The notes under the pieces were generated by a model, which was given only the letters and a program-made list of their open reading frames with translations, ran no database searches and had not been told where the DNA came from. From Temnopleurus reevesii (lineage: Eukaryota > Echinodermata > Echinoidea > Temnopleuroida > Temnopleuridae), in the NCBI GenBank assembly GCA_036244855.1, contig BQKZ01000034.1, forward strand, positions 169,000-232,999: DNA of 64,000 bases, read 5' to 3'. Positions 58,448 through 64,000 of the stretch are shown piece by piece; within the stretch, counting starts at the first letter, position 1, and every line of letters starts with the position of its first letter. The translations under genes were made by a program, and so were the position numbers.

Positions 58448-61400
58448 ACACAGTCCAATGGAGGAAATTAACGAAAGAATCCGGGAGATTGCTGAACATC
58501 TGAAATTTCTCAAAAAAACCCAGCTTATTTTCAGGGAGTCTTCCTATCTAGATAGATCAATATTGATGAAATGTAATTGCAAATTCAGGGTAAATGGCAT
58601 GATAAAATGAACACAATAATGATCTCTCTCATGAGCAAATATTTGGATCAGCTGTTTGGTTTTTCATATATTCTAATATCTACTAACCTCATGAATATTC
58701 AATAATACAGACATGGTTCATGACTATTCACGAAATTTATAATTGGACTTTCTCCAGTCACTTGATTAAATTGTTTCAACTGTGACAACTTGAATAGAAT
58801 TATTACTGTACATGATACATTTTTCATTACAATCTATCACTAGGATCTGTAATGTTGATTTGAGATACCAAGTAGAGTTTCAATAATATTGATTAATTCA
58901 TTACATGAATTTTCTTATCCATTTTTGTCAAATGGCAAAATATTACTTTCAATCAACATTTTTTTTTAACTCATCCATTTCAAATTTATGAGCCACTATC
59001 ATTAAAGGAATATAATATTACAATGATTTATAATTCTTATACACAAATTATGTCATGTTATTTCTGCCACAAGACATTAGAAAAGGCACATGATAGGAAT
59101 TAAAAAAAAGAAAATCAAATTTCATTGGTTCAAAAGAAAATTACATTTACTCCGTTTACAAGAAAATCATTTGATGGTTTCCTATGAGAAATCTATTCCA
59201 GTGCAGGCAGATATAAATGAATAGAATTTATCATTAATTTTCCTCCTTGACGAGCACAAACCCTAGTTAACTTAATTAGATCATGATCATGAATTCAAAA
59301 GTAGCAAAGAATTCCTCAGCAACAGGCTGAATAAATGAATACAGTACTGCATAGAATACACTAGACTTTTCCGATGTACAAATGTACTTACAGACCATTA
59401 TCTGTGACGAGTGGACAAAATGTTTTCGATAAATAATCTTACTTTGAATTAGGAAGCATTGAATTTCATGAAAATGTTTCTCACTATTAATGTAGTGTAA
59501 CTAATTGCCTTCAAAATTAGGTATGACTCGTCACCATTCATCATCACATCATTGATCAATGGGCATGTATTTTATGTGATTCTTGCAAAATATAAAATGT
59601 CACACATATCCTGCATAATGATCCATGATGTGATGACCAACTCTCACATGTCATAACTTCATATCAAGCACACAGAGTTAGCCTTCATGAATATTGGACA
59701 AAATGTACACAAAATGCAATGCTTCCACCATATAAGTTTTTGTACTAAAAAGTGAACATTTTCTTTGGTCACACACATTACAGATAATGACCCTTGAGTA
59801 AAATAAACTACAGATTGATTATTAATGCCATCGTGAAATATTACCTCTAACCCATTTTTAAGAACATTTTATTGCAAAGATAAATGGTGATCAATTTAGA
59901 CCAATCAAGGGACCCAGAAGCTCTGAACAAAAGCAAACTGCTCTAAAAATAAAATCTTTCTTGACAATTGTCACTATAGCACATAAAGAAATAACTTGCA
60001 GAAATAAAAACATAAAAATCTTAATCCTAATCAATAGGAAAAATCTTGAAAACAAATCGGCATCCAGGCCAATTTTCTGTCAAATAAAATTAGGGCACCA
60101 AGTACATCTACAAAAAGTTAAGGTAAACTTACTCTAGAATAAATATTGTACGGAAAAAAAAAATTATTTGAGAATATTGCATAATATTCCTAAAAATATT
60201 GAAGTAATTTCTATCAGCTTAAAAAGTAATAATAGAAACATAGATAAAAGGGAACTAATCTATCTTATGAGGATTAACACTAGGTTATTATCATAAATCT
60301 AGTTGTGCCTTGAGCATTTTTTTGTGAAAAATATCAATTTGTATAAATTGCTTTTCAGGGGTGAAATTAAGAGATTTGTCTGTGAAAGAGATGAACTACG
60401 AATCCCCTCTCCAGATTCATACTGTTCCAGCAAAGTATATCTTCATATTTTTACGAATGAACAAAAGATGTGCCAATCGCTAGAACACAGAATTTCATGT
60501 CTGTGCATAAAATTGAACAGTTACAAGAAGGGCTCTTTCAGGGTCAAGAAACCGTGATGCCTTGTAAGAAGAATGGACAAAGGACTGGGATAAAGTAAAC
60601 AACTTCATTCAATCATTCGCAATGGCTTCATCATCATAAAAAGAAAGTTTCAGGTGCAAATTTATTGTTCAACATTTTTGCACATAATTACAGGAGTTGA
60701 CATTTCTTTCGTGTCCATCTATAGTGTTAATGCTTGAATGGTGGGTGTTAACTTTGTCCCAGGTCTCGGTCCTTTCCCATACTTATCGTCCTTCAGGAGA
60801 TGTTCATCCATCATAGTGATCTTTGGGCAGCTGATGTCCAAATTCAGTGAGAAGATGTTATACAGTCAAACCTCGTTATAAAGAGCACTGATATAACGAG
60901 CTCTCCTTATAACTAGGTAATTTTCCTGGTCCCATCTCTTTGTATTTTATTGTATTTTGACCCTGATATAACAAGGTTTCAATATAAAGAGGTAATTCCT
61001 CTGGTCCCAATGACCTCGTTATAATGAGGTTAGACTGTATGGCATTATCAGCTCAGGTGTATGACCGCCGTTGTCAAAACCAACTTATAGCGTAGGGATG
61101 ACACACCACAATCGTATATTGGTTTCTTCCACGAGGGTTATGTTTTTGGTTGGTATGTCTGACAATGAGATACTGTAGGATGGCCATGCCAGCAGCTTGC
61201 TCCTACGCAGATATTCTAACCCTTTCGAAATACACATGAAGTAAATGGCTGAGAGTATGTTGCTGTGGTCATGTTTTGTCTCACTTTTGTTCAGCTGTTG
61301 ATTTATTCACATTCTAAATTTTATCTCATGCATATTCTGGAATGGTTGGCATCTCTGTGCAGGGTGCATGTACGGTGTCAGTTCGTAAGAACTGCCTCCG

Positions 61401-63743
61401 GTTTCAGACACATTCCGCTGAACGGTTTATCGAACAAACATACCCGACAACCAAACAAATCAAGAACTCCTGGGAATAAATTTCAAAGGGAGTGAGAGCA
61501 ATTTATAGAGCCCTTGTAATCTGAATCTTACTACATGAAGACACAATTTACCTCCCCTAAATATCTAGAGAGCCTCTAGGAGAGCTGTTTACAGCTTCCA
61601 GCAAAGTTCAGTCCCTGGTAATCATGAAGAATTTGGAAGGTCTTCAAACAAAGAGGTATTTTGGCTCAAACTTTGCATCGAATGGGAATAAAATAGTGTT
61701 CCCTGAGCTGCAAGACTTGGTGAAAACACAGCTGCATATAGTACTGTTCATCATATTACGAGGTATTGGCATTGACAAGATTTTTGGTCTCAATTTGACG
61801 AAGCGAAATGCCACTAAAATCTGAACAAAGAACGTTACTGGTATTCCTTTCACAGGCAGCTGACCAATGAAGAAAATGAAGCTGTAGTACTGTTCAGATA
61901 TGTTGACGATGCAGCAAGACATTCACTCTGTTTTCAATCTTAGTCACACTTTGATGATTATAAAAGCAATATATATGTAATGAGGCCATCACTGCAAATC
62001 CATCATGGCCAGGATTTGAAGAAAGAAAACAATCATCTTGGAAGACATCTTGGAAGACATCGTGAACAGTCCACAAAGATCAGGAAATGAAGCACTTGCG
62101 GTACGAGTAAGAGGGAGGCATTGGAAAGGGGAGGAGAGAGACAAATAAGGTGCAATTTTGTTTCTCGTTTCCACCCAATTTCTTAGGCTTTTTCCTGTTT
62201 TGGTTTCTTAGACTTTTTCCGGTAGTAGTGTCGCAGCTCATCACGGATCCTGCAGCCGAGTGGAAACGAGAAACAAAAAGAGACCCCGATCAACGATTGT
62301 TTTTTACTCTCTCCCCTCAATTGTCATGCGACTCAATTTCTAAATTGGGTTACTCGTCACCCTTCCAACCTCTCAAAATGAGTCTATCACATTTAAAACC
62401 ATCATCCAACGCAATTCATCAAATGAGTTTCTCATCCATCAAACCGTTATGATTATACTCTCCCATGTACCATCATCGGATTAAAATTCTCTCGGTTACT
62501 CATGACTTGAACATTCTCTGAACTCAATTTCTAAAAAAAGGTAACTCATCTCCTGAAGCCATCATTTGACTAGGTTTCTAGAATACAGTACATAACTTTT
62601 CATCTCATAAAACAATCATCAAACTGAGAATTACTCAAACATCCATCTAAATTTCTCAGTTGAGTTGCTTCATCGCATGATTCAATTTCCAAAGTAAGCT
62701 ACCAGTCTCCAAACCATCACTCGGAACTCAATTCCTAACATCATTCAACTCAATTTCTCAAACAAGCGACTCATCCCCTTAAACAACGCCTACCGCAATC
62801 GGGTCACTCAACCAGAATCCATCACCAAACTCGACATCATTTATGAATCATTCTCATTCCCAGAACCATTGCTCACTGTATTTCTAAACGGATTGACTCA
62901 ATCAACATCAAACATAATCTCTATATTGAATTAATCATCCACTAAACTCTCATTCAATTCATACTTTCAATTGAATTAAACCTTATACCGATACTCAAAC
63001 CCAGTTTTCACATTGAGCTTCTGGGCCCCGTAACATAAAGGTTTGCGATTAACAGATTAGCAATTAATCGCAAACTTTTATGTTACGGGGCCCTGATCAT
63101 CCAATAAGACCAACATCCATCTCAATTACTCATCACACATCCTTCAAACCAAGACCAAACTCGTTTCCTTGAACAAGTTTCCCACCCCAAACATCATCAC
63201 TCAACACAATTGCTCTAATGAGATACTCATTCCCTAATACCTATACTCAAATCAAGTTATCAACTTTTTTTCTTTCACAAATCTCTTGTATACAAAAAAT
63301 GGCTTGGTAAAAAAATAGTGAAATTCAATGTCTAGGATGGGAAAATACTATTACTTATTTCATTTAACATCATTTCTATCTATCAGGCACTCCTGATATA
63401 AGTTTCAATATAAACATTAAATTACATGGGGAATTCCATAAATTATGTACATTTGTACTGACTAGAATCATTTTGCATTATCAACGCCTGCTCTGAAATG
63501 ATTCTGACTTGAATAGTGAAGTAAAATGGTGGGAAAAATGGTGTCGGACACAAAAATGGGGTTGCCCAATTTTACAGAATTGCACGATAAGAAAAATGGC
63601 GGTACTCACTGTTGGTTTAGCTGCATGTGCTGTCGGCTCTGCTGCTGCCTGTACTGGGCGACCTGGTTGGGGGCGACAAAGTCCATCAGGTCTAGACTCT
63701 CCTTGATTTTCATCAGGAGCTCGTACTTCTCACGTCCCTGAAC
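53710..63743 (-). CDS. p53/p63/p73-family transcription factor, C-terminal part (5 exons)
   Basis: Minus-strand exons in transcript order: 63743-63610, 56871-56507, 55515-55359, 54590-54497, 53940-53710. All visible introns are GT-AG and phases match; together they give 326 residues plus TGA. Order: tetramerization domain (GREKYELLMKIKESLDLM), a Pro/Asn/His and Gln-rich linker, SAM domain (SIYSWLKRLGLRQHSDIF through SLWKSILDIKN) and a post-SAM tail with RFTLKQTLSF, the core of the inhibitory segment in p63/p73 alpha (FTLRQTISF). The SAM domain and this tail identify a p63/p73-type member rather than vertebrate p53. The family binds DNA as tetramers and controls germline quality, epithelial programmes and apoptosis (known). 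The DNA-binding and transactivation exons are beyond 64000. Invertebrate deuterostomes generally have one such gene, so a p63 or p73 label is not justified. Confidence 0.95.
53941..54496 (-). other. p63/p73-like intron (556 bp)
   Basis: GT at 54496-54495 and AG at 53942-53941 on the minus strand. AT-rich; nothing else recognised. Confidence 0.85.
54497..54590 (-). CDS. p63/p73-like exon: SAM domain core
   Basis: On the minus strand the acceptor is TCTCCACAG and the donor GAG|GTAAGA. The 31 codons encode WLKRLGLRQHSDIFTKKGIH and TVDQLEEINLE, corresponding to FLARLGCSSCLDYFTTQGL and the IYQIEHYSMDDL region of p63. A degenerate copy of its 5' part lies at about 54672-54720. Confidence 0.94.
54672..54720 (-). 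pseudogene. Partial SAM-exon copy
   Basis: About 50 bp almost identical to the 5' end of the SAM exon with its acceptor (TCCACAG). It would encode WLKRLGL and then a TGA in place of the Arg codon. Upstream intron sequence (AAAAAAGATGGC) is also duplicated. About 125 bp from the functional exon. Confidence 0.75.
54747..54920. mobile_element. 180-bp inverted-repeat element, copy 4
   Basis: AGGGGGTGTTGTTCAAAA at the left and GTTGCAGTTGATTTGCAGTT near the right; the terminal CAACACCCCC is lost (TTTTTAACACTAG). Confidence 0.8.
54995..55222 (-). pseudogene. Partial tandem copy of the pre-SAM exon with intron
   Basis: The segment 55138-55222 repeats the 3' half of exon 55359-55515 (CCATGCYCAGAACAACATCA, CCTTCGATATACAG) and keeps a donor CAG|GTGAAG. 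The following intron sequence (GAAATG..., TTCCTTTTTAT) is duplicated too, giving a unit of about 215-220 bp. Indels disturb the frame. Confidence 0.75.
55359..55515 (-). CDS. p63/p73-like exon: linker into SAM domain
   Basis: On the minus strand the acceptor is CGCTATTAG and the donor ACAG|GTGAGG. It encodes DEADGPNTMEVDTIPTSQGF onward and ends SSQSQDPSIYS, where SIYSWL starts the SAM helix 1 (vertebrate SIVSFL). It enters with two bases and leaves with two. A partial tandem copy of its 3' half with donor lies at 55138-55222. Confidence 0.92.
55516..56506 (-). other. p63/p73-like intron (991 bp)
   Basis: AT-rich. Positions 55572-55765 resemble a decayed TA-flanked inverted-repeat element (TATAACAAG, TATACCGAGTTTCCACT). 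A dispersed repeat relative is at 55811-55880. No exon seen. Confidence 0.75.
56507..56871 (-). CDS. p63/p73-like exon: Pro/His/Gln-rich linker
   Basis: On the minus strand the acceptor is ATTCACAG and the donor AAAG|GTATGT. An alternative donor AAAG|GTAAAG lies six bases earlier (exon end 56513) and would drop two residues without changing the frame. It encodes about 121 residues: LQLPNGVPNLPRVSSFQSTP, then four or five NH(T/I)PP repeats, a Gln-rich stretch (QQQQQMLQQHVLQQQ), and LAPYP. This corresponds to the low-complexity region between the tetramerization and SAM domains in p63/p73. It is less conserved than its neighbours, but the phases and position support it. Confidence 0.9.
57235..57335. 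repeat. 18-bp minisatellite, about 5-6 units
   Basis: Unit CTCACTCCTCTCCCTTCG repeated almost perfectly. The repetitive frames here are artefacts. Confidence 0.95.
57463..57950. repeat. Tandem array, unit about 90 bp, about 5 units
   Basis: Each unit has a TTTATT-containing start, AACAAATGGCAAACTTCAC, AAGAGTATCTTCATATCTTT and CAACTxAAACACACAAG. Several units carry TTTATT on the plus strand, that is AATAAA on the coding strand of the overlapping gene. Confidence 0.85.
58111..58230. repeat. Long imperfect hairpin
   Basis: Arms ACTTCTTGTGCCGTCTTCTT...ATAGACA and TGTCCAT...GATGATGGCACAAGAAGT pair over about 30 bp around a loop of about 12 bases, with further weaker pairing outside (CTCTTC/GAAGAG). 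Could be a small inverted-repeat element or a precursor-like RNA hairpin. Confidence 0.6.
58345..58445 (+). mobile_element. SINE 3' tail
   Basis: AACGCGCCTTGAGCACTCCA, then AGGCGCTATACAAATGGC and a (ATT)n end, the usual tail form of tRNA-derived SINEs with this ending. Confidence 0.65.
60863..61037. mobile_element. Short TA-flanked inverted-repeat element, copy B
   Basis: CAGTCAAACCTCGTTATAA at the left and GACCTCGTTATAATGAGGTT...GACTG at the right, with TA on both sides. The interior (TCCTGGTCCCATCTCTTTGT) is the reverse complement of copy A. Confidence 0.85.
62320..63260. repeat. Very degenerate tandem repeat, about 900 bp
   Basis: A motif like ACTCAATTTCTxAA..TTACTCATC..AAACCATCATxxAACTC recurs roughly every 40-60 bases, strongly biased to C/A/T on this strand. 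Boundaries are approximate; the palindrome at 63024 interrupts it. Confidence 0.6.
63024..63093. mobile_element. Nearly perfect 70-bp palindrome (short inverted-repeat element)
   Basis: GGGCCCCGTAACATAAAG-GTTTGCGATTAA on the left arm is mirrored by TTAATCGCAAAC-TTTTATGTTACGGGGCCC on the right, with a loop of about 10 bases. Much better preserved than its relative at 70-213, so probably younger. Confidence 0.85.
63610..63743 (-). CDS. p63/p73-like exon: tetramerization domain
   Basis: On the minus strand the acceptor TATTCCAG precedes the exon and the donor ACA|GTGAGT follows it. Phase 0 in, phase 2 out. The peptide begins VQGREKYELLMKIKESLDLM and continues DFVAPNQVAQYRQQQSRQH. Human p63 has [20 protein letters not shown] and YRQQQQQ at the same positions. 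The Gly-Arg-Glu turn and the helix pattern for tetramer assembly are intact. Confidence 0.96.
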
Positions 63744-64000
63744 CTGGAATAAAGATAAAAGTGGTATTAAATGTGATACCAACAAAGGCCTCTCGAATCA
63801 TAACCGAAAAAGAAGCATAATTTCAGAAACAATGTTTTCTATCGAACCGTGTGGTACAATTGTGGAGAAAAATGGGACAACCCTTTTAAAATGCAGCTCA
63901 CAACAGTCACGCAAAATTTAAAACAATGAATTGGGCAACTAAATCCAAATTGACCATTTTCTATGCATCCATGACAAGATTCAAGATGCAAAAATCATGC
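63744..64000 (-). other. p63/p73-like intron, partial
   Basis: Minus-strand intron upstream of the tetramerization exon; AT-rich, nothing recognised. The next exon should encode the end of the DNA-binding domain region beyond the window. Confidence 0.8.

Larger units (their letters stand above)
56872..63609 (-). other. p63/p73-like intron (6.7 kb)
   Basis: Contains an 18-bp minisatellite (57235-57330), a 90-bp tandem array (57463-57950), a hairpin (58111-58230), a SINE tail (58345-58445), a TA-flanked inverted-repeat element (60863-61037), a degenerate array (62320-63260) and a palindromic hairpin (63024-63093). No exon recognised; alternative C-terminal exons of the p63 beta or gamma kind could hide here but none is convincing. 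Confidence 0.8.

Noticed and set aside
61624..61824. 66-codon frame (MKNLEGLQTKRYFGS start)
   Set aside because: No family resemblance, no exon phase fit with the surrounding p63/p73-like gene.

Overview
The window is eukaryotic. Coding segments are short exons with GT-AG borders, apart from one 11-kb exon, set in AT-rich introns full of microsatellites, short inverted-repeat elements and tRNA-derived SINE fragments. The two genes (a SPEN orthologue and a p63/p73-type p53-family gene with a SAM domain), the intron sizes and the recurrent short repeats suggest an invertebrate deuterostome. An echinoderm, probably a sea urchin, is my best guess. The species assignment is inference; no species-specific marker was checked.

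Layout. Positions 1-7448 hold no coding exon that I can support and are probably intron upstream of the first visible SPEN exon. Positions 7449-44116 (+) carry the 3' part of a SPEN/SHARP/Split-ends gene: 12 exons, an unbroken frame of 4471 codons plus stop. It encodes the RS-rich linker, RRM2, RRM3 and RRM4, a huge charged and low-complexity middle and a complete C-terminal SPOC domain. The first RRM and the promoter lie outside the window. Positions 44117 to about 47760 are its probable 3' UTR. Positions about 47760-53709 are an intergenic or UTR stretch with GA-rich tandem repeats and two DNA-transposon-like elements. Positions 53710-63743 (-) carry the last five coding exons of a p53/p63/p73-family gene: tetramerization domain, Pro/Gln/His linker, SAM domain and the post-SAM inhibitory tail. 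Its DNA-binding domain lies beyond 64000. The two genes are convergent.

Functionally the two genes are separate. SPEN is a nuclear RNA-binding corepressor scaffold whose SPOC domain recruits repressive machinery. The other gene is a tetrameric transcription factor with an alpha-type (SAM plus inhibitory tail) C terminus.

The most unusual feature is a pattern of local tandem partial duplications anchored on exons. The terminal p63/p73-like coding exon is followed by a decaying series of about five further copies. The nearest copy still encodes an almost identical tail (by hand 22 synonymous against 3 amino-acid-changing codon differences) and lies in frame behind the stop codon. The SAM exon, the exon before it, a SPEN RRM exon and a SPEN intron start are also partly duplicated next to the functional copy.
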